Shown in pieces: positions 9,216 through 18,121 of a DNA stretch of 64,000 bases. The first letter of the stretch is position 1. Each line of letters starts with the position of its first letter. The translations under genes and the position numbers were made by a program. The DNA is taken from the NCBI GenBank assembly GCA_005881495.1, contig VBHI01000199.1, positions 11,537-75,536 of the forward strand, read 5' to 3'. This DNA is from Chloroflexota bacterium. GTDB lineage: Bacteria; Chloroflexota; Ktedonobacteria; Ktedonobacterales; Ktedonobacteraceae. A model generated the notes under the pieces. That model searched no databases. It was not told the DNA's origin and was given only the letters and a program-made list of their open reading frames with translations.

Positions 9216-9313
9216 TGGAACAGTGAAATATTGGAACTTCATGTGCCCTGTCGCGTATACTTACTGTGTGCGGCTCTGAACACAACAGTAAATTGAAGCT
9301 GGAGCAATAAAAT

Positions 9314-9748
9314 ATGATTCTCCACCTGGGAGAGCGCGTCTACTGGGGCGCTCCTGAAGTCATTTACCTGGAAGGTACCATTAGCAAGCTAGATGAGGCG
9401 ACTCAAACCGTTGTAGTACACATCGATCGCGCCACACCTCATTCGGCCCACTTGATCGGTTCGGAAGTACCTTTCGCCGCAGACGGGCTGTCTCCGCTCA
9501 AAGGTGAAAGCCCTCCTGGAATTACAAGCGTACGCAGCGCACAACGCCCACCAGCACTTCAGATGGATGACGATGAGAAAATTCGCCGTGCTGCCGCAGC
9601 AGCCGTACACCAAAAATATGGCCATACGCTTCCATCGACACAAGAGAGCACAATGATTGAACAGATAGCTGAAACGCTGAATAACGATCCAAACCTGAGA
9701 GAACGCATTATCGCTTCGATGAACGAAATAGTAAACCGCGAATTTTAA
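9314..9748 (+). CDS. Hypothetical protein
   Basis: A 144-residue soluble protein that I do not recognise. The N-terminal half (ERVYWGAPEVIYLEGTISKL with VVVHIDRATPHSA) looks like a small beta-rich fold. The C-terminal half is helical (QIAETLNNDPNLRERIIASM). There is no signal peptide or membrane segment. A TGGAGC ribosome-binding site precedes the ATG. It is divergent from mutS2 and upstream of a zinc-ribbon membrane protein in the same direction. Confidence 0.7.
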   Translation: MILHLGERVYWGAPEVIYLEGTISKLDEATQTVVVHIDRATPHSAHLIGSEVPFAADGLSPLKGESPPGITSVRSAQRPPALQMDDDEKIRRAAAAAVHQKYGHTLPSTQESTMIEQIAETLNNDPNLRERIIASMNEIVNREF

Positions 9749-9867
9749 TGAGTGTCACCGCAATCAGCGAAGTAAAATATAGACGTATATACAAAAGCAG
9801 CGTATAGTATCATATAGATGCCGAAACGCTGTGCAATCATCATAGAACGATAAAAAGGTGGGCGCCT

Positions 9868-10848
9868 ATGAATTGTCCAAAATGTAACAAGCAACTAGAA
9901 GCAAATTCGCGTTTCTGCCCAAATTGTGGTGAACCAATTTCTAGAACACCTGTCAATCAACCTACAGCCAATCCCATTCCTCCTTACCAACCAGCGTTCA
10001 TGGGGGAACGGGAGCCACCAACCCTACCACCAGATCGTCAGAAAAACGAGCCGCTTACATTACGACCAGGTTACCAACAAGGTCCTCAAAATCAAAATCA
10101 AGGAGCAGCACAATACTGGCCTCAACCGCTATCAGCACCTTCACAACCCCAACAATCACCTTATGTTCAATCAGCTAACGTCGCAGCAGGCATGAAGGCG
10201 AATGCCAGTATCGGCGAAATGAGACCGCGCCGCCGTGTACGAGGTTGCCTGCTAGGATCTCTCATTGCCCTCGTTGTACTGGTTGTACTTTTTGGGGGAG
10301 GCTGGTTCCTCTTCTTACGTCCTTACCTGAATAACATGGTTTCGAACAAACTTGATACCGTTTTAACTGATTCGGTCAACAAAATACCGCCAGCGGTCGC
10401 AATAGCTCCTGCCGGGCGTGTCCCCTTATCAGAAAATGCATTAAACAACCTGCTTGTTCTCGGATCTTCATCTTCTCCCGATAACGTCGTGAATAATCCA
10501 CAGATACACATCACATCAGAAGCAATCAGCCTGCAATTTCAAGTTTTTGGGTTTACGTGTACAGTTAGCGGTGTACCGAAAGTAGTTCAAGGACAGCTAG
10601 TTGTTACCAATGTGACAGTTGACGGCATCGCAGGGCTTATTTTCACTCCAGACGAAATTACAACGCTCGTCAATAGGCATCTTGCTGAAGCACAGGCAAA
10701 GATACAACATTCTATCACGTCCGTTGAGCTTGGCAATCAGGAATTGATTCTGGTACTAGGTGCGCCGGGTAGCAGCCCCATTCCTGTGGGTAGCCCTACT
10801 CCCGGGGGTATACCTCTTCCGGTAGGTAGCCCGCCAACTATTCCTTAA
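9868..10848 (+). CDS. Zinc-ribbon single-pass membrane protein
   Basis: A 326-residue protein. An N-terminal zinc ribbon (CPKCNKQ then CPNCGEP, residues 3-22) is followed by a Pro/Gln-rich linker, a transmembrane helix near residues 128-150 (LIALVVLVVLFGGGWFLFL) and an extracytoplasmic domain of about 150 residues ending in a Gly/Pro/Ser tail. The outer domain, with alternating beta strands (ITSEAISLQFQVF, VVTNVTVDGIAG), is reminiscent of DUF2993/LmeA lipid-binding domains, but this is uncertain. The stop overlaps the 3' end of lepB by 11 bases. Confidence 0.8.
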   Translation: MNCPKCNKQLEANSRFCPNCGEPISRTPVNQPTANPIPPYQPAFMGEREPPTLPPDRQKNEPLTLRPGYQQGPQNQNQGAAQYWPQPLSAPSQPQQSPYVQSANVAAGMKANASIGEMRPRRRVRGCLLGSLIALVVLVVLFGGGWFLFLRPYLNNMVSNKLDTVLTDSVNKIPPAVAIAPAGRVPLSENALNNLLVLGSSSSPDNVVNNPQIHITSEAISLQFQVFGFTCTVSGVPKVVQGQLVVTNVTVDGIAGLIFTPDEITTLVNRHLAEAQAKIQHSITSVELGNQELILVLGAPGSSPIPVGSPTPGGIPLPVGSPPTIP

Positions 10849-11554
10849 TCTTACCTGCGAACGTACGTCCTCGCAAGCACGCGATGAAAAGACCTGGGAA
10901 AAGAAGCAGCAGCATACCATCCACATCGACGGTGCTTCCATTCTGCTGAAAACCAGGAACAACACCTGTCTGATGTATTTTGTCGTAAACGGAGGAGACG
11001 TTCGGCAGCAGTCCATTGTTACCTTCTCCCAGAGGCCAATAGACAAGGGCAGCACGCCCAATAATATCGCTACGAGGCAATAAGCCCCAATCCCGCGAAT
11101 CGGAACTTCCTTCTCGGTTGTCGCCCAGCACAAAATATTCATTTGGGGGAATAACCATATTCGAGACGGTTTTATAGGCATAAACATTACCTTGACGATG
11201 AGGGTCAACATAGGTTTCGTTCAAAGTTACACCATCCACAATAACAGAGGTATCGTGGATAGTAAGTGTATCACCAGGGATGGCAATGATGCGCTTGATA
11301 TAATCTTGATCTGGATGTGGCGGGGCAACAAACACTACGACATCTCCACGAGCAGGTGCATGAAAGAGATAGGTCCATTTATCTACCAGGATAAGTTCCT
11401 TATCGTGCAGGCTGGGTTCCATACTCATACCCTCGATATTGAAATTTTGTACGGCCAGGCGAATGACCAGAAACATCAGTAGAGTAAGGACGACCGTCTC
11501 TATTACCTCCCGCACTAAGCGATAGCGCTTCTCAAAATCAAGTTCTAAGTTCAT
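10838..11554 (-). CDS. lepB: Signal peptidase I
   Basis: A 238-residue type I signal peptidase. After an N-terminal membrane anchor (VVLTLLMFLVIRLAV) comes box B, EGMSMEPSL, with the catalytic Ser44, and box D, DYIKRIIAIPGD, with the catalytic Lys87. Box E, GDNREGSSDSRDWG, is also complete. It removes signal peptides of exported proteins on the outer face of the membrane. A hydrophobic stretch near the C-terminus (GMLLLLFPGLFIACL) may form a second anchor. CAGGAG lies 5 bases before the ATG. Confidence 0.95.
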   Translation of the reverse strand: MNLELDFEKRYRLVREVIETVVLTLLMFLVIRLAVQNFNIEGMSMEPSLHDKELILVDKWTYLFHAPARGDVVVFVAPPHPDQDYIKRIIAIPGDTLTIHDTSVIVDGVTLNETYVDPHRQGNVYAYKTVSNMVIPPNEYFVLGDNREGSSDSRDWGLLPRSDIIGRAALVYWPLGEGNNGLLPNVSSVYDKIHQTGVVPGFQQNGSTVDVDGMLLLLFPGLFIACLRGRTFAGKIKE

Positions 11555-11888
11555 GCCAACTCCTGTGTATAGCTTTTCACCGATCCTATGAATGAATAGG
11601 AGCTAGAGGGCAGCTCCAGCGAGGAACATAATCTTTACATTCCTCATACCTACGAATAGCTCTGTATTAACGCTAATTGTTTGCAATGTACCGTTTGAAT
11701 CTACCAGATACAGCATAGAGAAGCAAGGCATAGTATAGGATATACCTTCTTTTGTCGTACAGGATAGCCCATCAGCGAGTTGAGTACATAGGAAATAAAG
11801 GCTATCATGCTAATTGTTTAAACGTTCTGGTAAGCAAAGACACAAAGCGGGATGACCATTGGAATAATTGACCCGCTTTGGTGATCCC

Positions 11889-11932
11889 TTGACATCGTAT
11901 TGTATGATGGATTTATATCGAACGTTTGTATC
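11889..11932 (+). promoter_or_regulatory. Candidate uvrA promoter with SOS-box-like sequence
   Basis: TTGACA at 11889-11894 is a consensus -35. Seventeen to eighteen bases downstream is TTTATA/TTATAT (11912-11918) as a -10. Immediately after it, 11919-11932 reads CGAACGTTTGTATC, which resembles the Gram-positive-type LexA box CGAACNNNNGTTCG, with a good left half and a degraded right half. uvrA is a classical LexA target, so the match is plausible, but no other SOS box is available in the window for comparison. Confidence 0.5.
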
Positions 11933-11933
11933 A

Positions 11934-12007
11934 ACAAATATGTAGCTCACAGGTTATACTAACAAGTTTCGTCTGAATTTCTAACAACCTGTGAGCTACA
12001 TATTTGT
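11934..12007. repeat. Perfect 22-bp inverted repeat in the uvrA leader
   Basis: Arms at 11934-11955 (ACAAATATGTAGCTCACAGG then TT) and 11986-12007 are exact reverse complements over 22 bp, with a 30-base spacer. The element lies downstream of the candidate promoter and ends 20 bases before the uvrA start codon. A transcript would form a long hairpin. No T-tract follows, so it is not a standard terminator. It could control uvrA translation or be a small inverted-repeat element. Confidence 0.8.
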
Positions 12008-12027
12008 GGGATGGATGATTCTACTGT

Positions 12028-15000
12028 ATGCCTCAAGATAAAATCATTATTCGCGGTGCCCGCGAACATAATCTGAAAAACATTGATGTTACTATACCCC
12101 GTGACAGGCTTGTTGTCATCACAGGGCTTTCCGGTTCAGGCAAAAGTAGCCTTGCTTTTGATACTATCTTTGCTGAAGGACAGCGACGGTACATAGAATC
12201 GTTGTCTGCCTACGCCCGACAGTTTCTGGATAAAATGGAAAAACCCGATGTCGATCATATCGATGGTCTCTCGCCAGCTATATCCATAGACCAGAAGGGG
12301 TCGACGCATAACCCTCGCTCTACGGTGGGAACAGTCACTGAAATTTACGATTACTTGCGCCTGCTCTATGCTCGCATCGGTCATCCACACTGTCCCAATT
12401 GTGGCCGAGAGGTAAGCCAGCAGACCGTTCAGCAGATCGTCGACGCGGTGCTCAACCTACCCGAAGGCTCTCGCATCATGTTACTCGCGCCACTCGTGCA
12501 GGGGCGCAAAGGTGAGTACAAGAATATCTTTGAGGAAATGCGCCGCGCGGGCTATGTGCGTGTACGCGTCGATGGCAAGATCCACGATCTGAGTGACGAA
12601 ATCGATCTCGATAAACAGAAGAAACACACCATAGAGGCAGTTGTTGATCGCCTGGTTATCCGCAAAGAACGAGCAAGAGACGAGGCCGGTACCCGGCTAC
12701 CTCGTTTGGGCAGCTTACATTCTATAGAGAACGAGGAAAATCACTTTTCACAACCTGGTCACCCCGCTCCGAAAAAGGTCGCAGAGCGACCTGCACTCTA
12801 TGATATCAATGCTGAACAACTTAAAGAGCAGAACATCGATGACAAACTACCATTAGAGAGAGAAACCCCTCAAGAAGAATCCGGTGATCTCGCATTGCGA
12901 CAGCGGCTTTCAGATTCTTTGGAGACAACATTAAAGCTGGGAAGTGGCGTGGTTCTAGTTTCGATTATTGACGGCGAAGAAATACTTTTCTCGGAGAAAG
13001 CTGCTTGTGTCTACTGTGGCATTAGTTTGCCAGAAATCGCTCCTCGCACCTTTAGCTTTAATAGTCCACATGGCGCATGCCCTACCTGCACAGGTCTTGG
13101 TACTCAACAAGAGATTGACATGGAGCGTATTGTGACCCACCCCGATTTGAGCCTGCGGCAAGGGGCCATAACCCCTTGGAGCAAAGTAGTCAATGGCAGC
13201 CAATGGCACGCCTCAATCCTGGAAGCGTTGGCGCAACAATATGACTTCAGCCTCGATACGCCGTGGCGCGAGCTGACCGAAGGTCAACAACAGAAGGTGC
13301 TCTACGGCGCGCCTGAACCACTGACTATTCGCTATACCCCTCAACATGGGCATACACGAAAGTACTCAATCAATTTTGAGGGAGTTATCCCCAACCTGGA
13401 TCGGCGTTACAAGCAGACTGAGAGCGAAGGTGTACGGGAAGAGATCGAGAATTACATGTCGGCACGTATTTGTCCCGACTGCCATGGCGCACGTCTCAAA
13501 CCAGAAACACTGGCCGTCACAGTAGCTGGTCGCAACATTGTGCAGGTTACAAATCTCTCGATAGTGCTGGCGCAACGCTTCTTCAAAGAATTAGAGGCTG
13601 AAGGGGCACCAATTCGCCCAACGACGAGCAACGGCGAGGGTACGATACAGCCCGCTCCTATTGGGAATGTACAGGACAAAAAGAAGCATAGTAACGGGAA
13701 TCCTGTCAAAAGTGATCCGTATGCCAGGATCAATCCTCATGAACCACTCGTCTTGGCTACATTGACAGAACGGGAACAATTTATTGCACGACAGGTGCTC
13801 AAAGAGATCCGTGCTCGTCTCCAATTTTTGGTCGATGTTGGCCTGGAATATCTGACCTTAGATCGGGCCGCGGCCAGTCTCTCTGGAGGCGAAGCACAAC
13901 GCATCCGTCTCGCAACACAAATTGGTTCTGGCTTGATGGGTGTGCTCTACATTCTTGATGAGCCAAGTATTGGGCTTCATCAACGCGATAATGAACGTTT
14001 GATTAGAACCCTGATACGCTTACGCAATCTGGGGAATACATTGCTGGTTGTCGAGCACGACCAGGATACTATGCGGGCCGCCGACTATATCATTGATATT
14101 GGCCCTGGAGCAGGTGAACATGGCGGCAAGGTCGTGGCAGAAGGCACCTATGATGACATTGTAGCTAACACAAACTCTTTGACGGGTGATTACCTGTCCA
14201 GGCGTCGTCGTATAAAGCTACCCGAACAACGCAAAGAAGGCAATGGTCATTTTCTGACCATTCGGGGTGCGCGCGAGAATAACTTGAAAAATATCACAGT
14301 TGATATTCCGCTAGGAGAATTCGTCGTTATCACTGGTGTCTCCGGTTCGGGCAAAAGTACCTTGATCACAGATATTCTATATCGGAAGCTAGCCCATACC
14401 TTTTTCCGTGCTCACGACAAACCAGGTGCGCATGATGCTATCGAAGGCCTGGAGCACCTGGATAAAGTCATCGATATCGACCAATCACCCATAGGCCGAA
14501 CGCCTCGCTCTAATCCCGCAACGTATACGAACGCATTTACTGGAATACGCGATTTATTCGCTCAGGTGCCGGAATCGAAAATGCGGGGTTACCTGGCCGG
14601 TCGCTTCTCCTTCAATGTGAAAGGCGGACGATGTGAAGCCTGTAAGGGTGAAGGTATCGTCAAGATTGAGATGAACTTCTTGCCGGATGTGTATGTCCCC
14701 TGCGATGTTTGCAAGGGTAAACGCTATAATCGTGAGGCTCTTGAAATACATTACAAAGGAAAGAATATTGCTGATGTGCTGAACATGACAGTAGAGGAAG
14801 CAATGACCTTCTTTGCCAATGTGCCTTCAATTTATAACAAAATGAAGACGCTCAATGATGTAGGATTGGGCTATATGCGCCTCGGTCAGCCAGCCACCAC
14901 CCTTTCGGGAGGAGAGGCACAGCGTGTCAAACTGGCAACGGAACTCTCACGGCGAGGCACAGGCCGTACAATGTACATTCTTGATGAGCCAACTACTGGA

Positions 15001-15294
15001 TTGCATTTTGCCGATGTAGATCGATTACTCCAGGTATTACAGCGCCTCGTCGATAGCGGGAATACGATTGTGGTGATTGAGCACAATATGGAAGTGATTA
15101 AGAGCGCAGATTGGATTATCGACCTTGGGCCAGCGGGTGGGGACGCTGGTGGTGAGATCATCGCCCAGGGCACGCCTGAAATGGTAGCAGGGAACGAGCA
15201 GTCTTTCACAGGACATTTTTTAAGACGAATGTTTAATGAGGAAGCCGCATTTGCGAGTGCTCATCATACCGGGCATCAGGTTGTGGCTGGCTAG
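12028..15294 (+). CDS. uvrA: Excinuclease ABC subunit A
   Basis: A 1088-residue nucleotide-excision repair protein, about 120-140 residues longer than usual. Both ABC modules are complete: Walker [10 protein letters not shown] and GVSGSGKST, signatures LSGGEAQRI and LSGGEAQRV, Walker [13 protein letters not shown] and [12 protein letters not shown]. Zinc modules CPNCG, CVYCG/CPTCTG, CPDCHG and [15 protein letters not shown] are present. Extra length comes from two polar insertions, at about residues 216-288 (after the first RLVIRKER) and about 524-583 (before [16 protein letters not shown]). The 3' end overlaps the convergent transferase gene by 62 bases. Confidence 0.97.
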   Translation: MPQDKIIIRGAREHNLKNIDVTIPRDRLVVITGLSGSGKSSLAFDTIFAEGQRRYIESLSAYARQFLDKMEKPDVDHIDGLSPAISIDQKGSTHNPRSTVGTVTEIYDYLRLLYARIGHPHCPNCGREVSQQTVQQIVDAVLNLPEGSRIMLLAPLVQGRKGEYKNIFEEMRRAGYVRVRVDGKIHDLSDEIDLDKQKKHTIEAVVDRLVIRKERARDEAGTRLPRLGSLHSIENEENHFSQPGHPAPKKVAERPALYDINAEQLKEQNIDDKLPLERETPQEESGDLALRQRLSDSLETTLKLGSGVVLVSIIDGEEILFSEKAACVYCGISLPEIAPRTFSFNSPHGACPTCTGLGTQQEIDMERIVTHPDLSLRQGAITPWSKVVNGSQWHASILEALAQQYDFSLDTPWRELTEGQQQKVLYGAPEPLTIRYTPQHGHTRKYSINFEGVIPNLDRRYKQTESEGVREEIENYMSARICPDCHGARLKPETLAVTVAGRNIVQVTNLSIVLAQRFFKELEAEGAPIRPTTSNGEGTIQPAPIGNVQDKKKHSNGNPVKSDPYARINPHEPLVLATLTEREQFIARQVLKEIRARLQFLVDVGLEYLTLDRAAASLSGGEAQRIRLATQIGSGLMGVLYILDEPSIGLHQRDNERLIRTLIRLRNLGNTLLVVEHDQDTMRAADYIIDIGPGAGEHGGKVVAEGTYDDIVANTNSLTGDYLSRRRRIKLPEQRKEGNGHFLTIRGARENNLKNITVDIPLGEFVVITGVSGSGKSTLITDILYRKLAHTFFRAHDKPGAHDAIEGLEHLDKVIDIDQSPIGRTPRSNPATYTNAFTGIRDLFAQVPESKMRGYLAGRFSFNVKGGRCEACKGEGIVKIEMNFLPDVYVPCDVCKGKRYNREALEIHYKGKNIADVLNMTVEEAMTFFANVPSIYNKMKTLNDVGLGYMRLGQPATTLSGGEAQRVKLATELSRRGTGRTMYILDEPTTGLHFADVDRLLQVLQRLVDSGNTIVVIEHNMEVIKSADWIIDLGPAGGDAGGEIIAQGTPEMVAGNEQSFTGHFLRRMFNEEAAFASAHHTGHQVVAG

Positions 15295-16612
15295 AACCGA
15301 TAAACCCCGAGTGCTGCTCTGTTGCAGTTTCTTGCCTACTATCGCTCTCGTTTGTTTCTGAGGCGTCTCCATTCGGGGTCGTCGGCTCAGGCTCAGGGTC
15401 CCCTAATGTAATGCGCCCTCCACGTTGACGCTGGCGATAGTCCATCCATATAATCAATCCGACCATCGTTAACACCACCAGGGCTAAACCAACAAACTTG
15501 TAGAAATGCGCATAATGTTGAACTCCCGAGAGGGTGACAGCTAACAATCCAAATATCAGGGCCAGTCCATAAATGACAAAACAGATTTGCCTGACACTCA
15601 ATCCAGTCGCCATAAGACGATGGTGCAAATGCGTTTTATCATAGTGAAGGGGAGATTGTCCTCGGCGTATTCGATTCATGATCACCACGGCAACATCAAT
15701 AATAGGCACACCTAGCACCATCAGAGCCAATGCTAACTTTGCTCCTCCCATCACTGAAAGCACAGCCAATCCTAAACCAAGAAACATCGAACCGCTATCG
15801 CCCATGAAAATCTTCGCCGGGTTCCAATTGTGCGGTAGAAAACCGAGCACCGCGCCCGTAAAGATTGCAGCAAGGACAGCGATACTCTGCTGCTGCAACA
15901 AGAAGCTAATGATAGTGACGAAAAGGCCGGCTATTCCTACAACACCCGTTGCCAGTCCATCCATCCCATCAATCCAATTCACTGTATTCATCATCCCAAC
16001 GGTCCAGAACCAGGTGAGCAGGACAGCCGGGATAGCGGCAAGACTGATACTCGGTTGGATATCAGGCGAAGGTGGATGGATAAACAAAAATAGCGTAGGC
16101 TGTAAATACCACGGTAAGTTTGCACTCGCTATCTCTCTACCAAAGGGAAAGGGGTTATTGAAGGTAAAGAGCAATATACCATGAAAGACTCCATCCCAGG
16201 GACCGAGAATGATAATGACTGCCACAGTTTGCGCCAATAATTTTGGCAGTGGTTTCAGCCCTACGACATCATCATATGCGTGAACAATAACCACGAGCAG
16301 TGAGGCAGCTAGGAGTAGCCAGTAAATGATGACTTCATTGGTTGAACCGGGTTTGTAGAAAAGCAATGAGGCTAGCACAAAGGCCGCAAACACGGCTACA
16401 CCGCCCAGGCGAGGCACGGCCTTCGTATGGACTCTTCGTGCTGCCGGTTGATCAAGCCAACCTAGCTTGTAACACAAGGCCCTCACACCGAATGTCAGGA
16501 AGTAAGCCAATACAAACGCGGATACTCCACCAAGCAGTAATATAAACACATCGTAAAAGATAGGGGGAATAAGGAACAAAAACTGAAGGGAGATGATGTC
16601 CGCCTGAATCAT
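15233..16612 (-). CDS. Glycosyltransferase family 4, WecA/TagO-like undecaprenyl-phosphate sugar-1-phosphate transferase
   Basis: A 459-residue polytopic membrane enzyme. Motifs of the MraY/WecA superfamily are visible: [42 protein letters not shown] and the cytoplasmic His motif HLHHRL, which marks the WecA/TagO branch. It would transfer a sugar-1-phosphate, probably GlcNAc-1-P, from the UDP-sugar to undecaprenyl phosphate and so start cell-wall glycopolymer synthesis. The polar 60-residue C-terminal tail overlaps the end of uvrA on the other strand. GGAG lies 8 bases upstream of the ATG. Confidence 0.9.
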   Translation of the reverse strand: MIQADIISLQFLFLIPPIFYDVFILLLGGVSAFVLAYFLTFGVRALCYKLGWLDQPAARRVHTKAVPRLGGVAVFAAFVLASLLFYKPGSTNEVIIYWLLLAASLLVVIVHAYDDVVGLKPLPKLLAQTVAVIIILGPWDGVFHGILLFTFNNPFPFGREIASANLPWYLQPTLFLFIHPPSPDIQPSISLAAIPAVLLTWFWTVGMMNTVNWIDGMDGLATGVVGIAGLFVTIISFLLQQQSIAVLAAIFTGAVLGFLPHNWNPAKIFMGDSGSMFLGLGLAVLSVMGGAKLALALMVLGVPIIDVAVVIMNRIRRGQSPLHYDKTHLHHRLMATGLSVRQICFVIYGLALIFGLLAVTLSGVQHYAHFYKFVGLALVVLTMVGLIIWMDYRQRQRGGRITLGDPEPEPTTPNGDASETNESDSRQETATEQHSGFIGSSQPQPDARYDEHSQMRLPH

Positions 16613-16798
16613 AAAGAATGCTCCTACCTATCTGCTGAGGAGATGTTTTCTTCATCACTGACATATGGAAAGATATCCACTCTCATGCCGTGGTTGGATT
16701 ATAAGCCTGTGTTCAAGAAAACGCAAATCAATAGCACGTTTATCGTATTCTGATTCCGCCAAATAACCCTCTAAAATAACCTTCTATATGAATGGTCT

Positions 16799-17665
16799 CT
16801 ATAATATCACCTTTAGTAATCGATCCCAACTTGCATAATCCTTCTCAGATGTCACAGTCGCCTGCGGCCAGAGTTCATGGAGCAGGTGAACGAGTATTTC
16901 ACGCTGTTGATAGCCAATTTCCATGATCAATACAGCATGTTCCTTCAATTTACCCGACCGTTGAGCTTCTTTAAAGAAGCGCTCTAACAGATCTAGCCCT
17001 TGAGTACCACTGATCAGGGCAAGATGCGGTTCGTAGGCACGAACGTCAGAGGCCAGCTGGTCCATCTCATCGAAACCCACATAGGGTAAGTTAGCGGTAA
17101 GTACATCGACAGGCTCTGGCAATGGGGTAAGGAGGTCGCCATGCAACAAATGTACTCGATGTTCAACAGCGTATCGTTGACAATTGAGGCGCGCAACGTC
17201 CAGAGCATCGAGAGAGATATCTGTGGCGTACACATAGGGAAGGCGTGGCTCTTGTACGGCGAGAGCGATCGGAATAACGCCAGAACCTGTGCCAATATCG
17301 GCTACAACAGGCGTCAGACCACTAGCAAGCAGATCACGAATAATCTTTAAAACAATCTCAACCAGTAGTTCTGTCTCCGGTCGAGGTATGAGAACACGTC
17401 TATCAACGAAGAAATCAAGGCCAAAAAACTCTTTGTGCCCAACGATGTAAGCAACCGGTTCACCACGTTTTCGACGTTCAAGCAGCCGTCGATACTGCTG
17501 CTCTTGATCCCCAGTAAGATGAATTTCTGGATGTGCAATAAGCGTAGCCCGATCCACGTGTAACACATGACCTAACAATACCTGGGCATCAAGCCTGGGA
17601 ACAGATTGTCCTATCTCTGTGAGCACTGATGTACCCAGTTCTATAGCCTCACCAATATTGGTCAT
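16799..17665 (-). CDS. prmC: Peptide chain release factor N5-glutamine methyltransferase
   Basis: A 288-residue HemK/PrmC methyltransferase that modifies the GGQ glutamine of release factors. The N-terminal helical domain (RLDAQVLLGHVL) is followed by GEPVAYIVGHKEFFGLDF, the RPETE motif (LIPRPETELLVE), the SAM-binding VADIGTGSGVIPIALA and the catalytic NPPY-type motif, here NLPYV. The Leu variant of the second residue is seen in other bacteria. It starts 15 bases after the end of the DUF2203 gene, so the two are probably co-transcribed. Confidence 0.93.
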   Translation of the reverse strand: MTNIGEAIELGTSVLTEIGQSVPRLDAQVLLGHVLHVDRATLIAHPEIHLTGDQEQQYRRLLERRKRGEPVAYIVGHKEFFGLDFFVDRRVLIPRPETELLVEIVLKIIRDLLASGLTPVVADIGTGSGVIPIALAVQEPRLPYVYATDISLDALDVARLNCQRYAVEHRVHLLHGDLLTPLPEPVDVLTANLPYVGFDEMDQLASDVRAYEPHLALISGTQGLDLLERFFKEAQRSGKLKEHAVLIMEIGYQQREILVHLLHELWPQATVTSEKDYASWDRLLKVIL

Positions 17666-17680
17666 GCAACGTTCCTGCGT

Positions 17681-18073
17681 TTATAGTGGTTGGCGACCGG
17701 CGAAACCAGCGTCAAGATAATGCCAGAAATTGATACGCTCTTCACCGAGATACCAGCAAAGATAGATTTCCTTGCCATTACGGAGGCTGAGAAAGTCGAT
17801 CAGGCCACGTTCGAGATCTTTCAAAACACACCCAAAGCCGGCCAGTTCATCAAGAAGTTTACGCAGGTCATGCGCGTGATGAGACAGTTCTCTCTGCAGG
17901 TTCAACATGCGTTCATGCAAGTGATAGCCGTTGCCAGTTGCTTGGAGACGCAAAGCGTCTAGCTCCTCCTCGGTTTGCAGTATGGACTTACGCTTAACCT
18001 GTATCTCGCGCAGCACGACGGAGATCTGTGGTAATAGAGCCTCAGCCTCTTCACGAGTGAAGTAATGAGCCAT
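17681..18073 (-). CDS. DUF2203 family protein
   Basis: A 130-residue protein. The N-terminal YFTREEAEALLPQI start and the C-terminal block KDLERGLIDFLSL, EIYLCWYLGE and INFWHYLDAGFAGRQP match the DUF2203 family, which has no assigned function. A helical middle part may form a coiled coil. The start codon has a strong AAGGAGGAGG site. It lies between a large membrane protein gene and prmC in the same orientation. Confidence 0.88.
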   Translation of the reverse strand: MAHYFTREEAEALLPQISVVLREIQVKRKSILQTEEELDALRLQATGNGYHLHERMLNLQRELSHHAHDLRKLLDELAGFGCVLKDLERGLIDFLSLRNGKEIYLCWYLGEERINFWHYLDAGFAGRQPL

Positions 18074-18121
18074 TCATTGCCTCCTCCTTGCCCTCTAGAC
18101 AGGTTTCCTATCAAATGCATA

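Larger units (their letters stand above)
11555..12027. other. Intergenic region between divergent lepB and uvrA
   Basis: This 473-bp spacer holds no gene. It contains a candidate uvrA promoter near 11889-11918, a LexA-like box overlapping its start site, and a perfect long inverted repeat just before uvrA, each listed separately. The octamer GAACGTTT occurs at 11920-11927 and inverted at about 11821-11828. Confidence 0.6.

Noticed and set aside
15678..16184. 168-residue open frame antisense to the WecA/TagO-like gene
   Set aside because: The opposite strand encodes a clear membrane transferase with all motifs; this frame has none.
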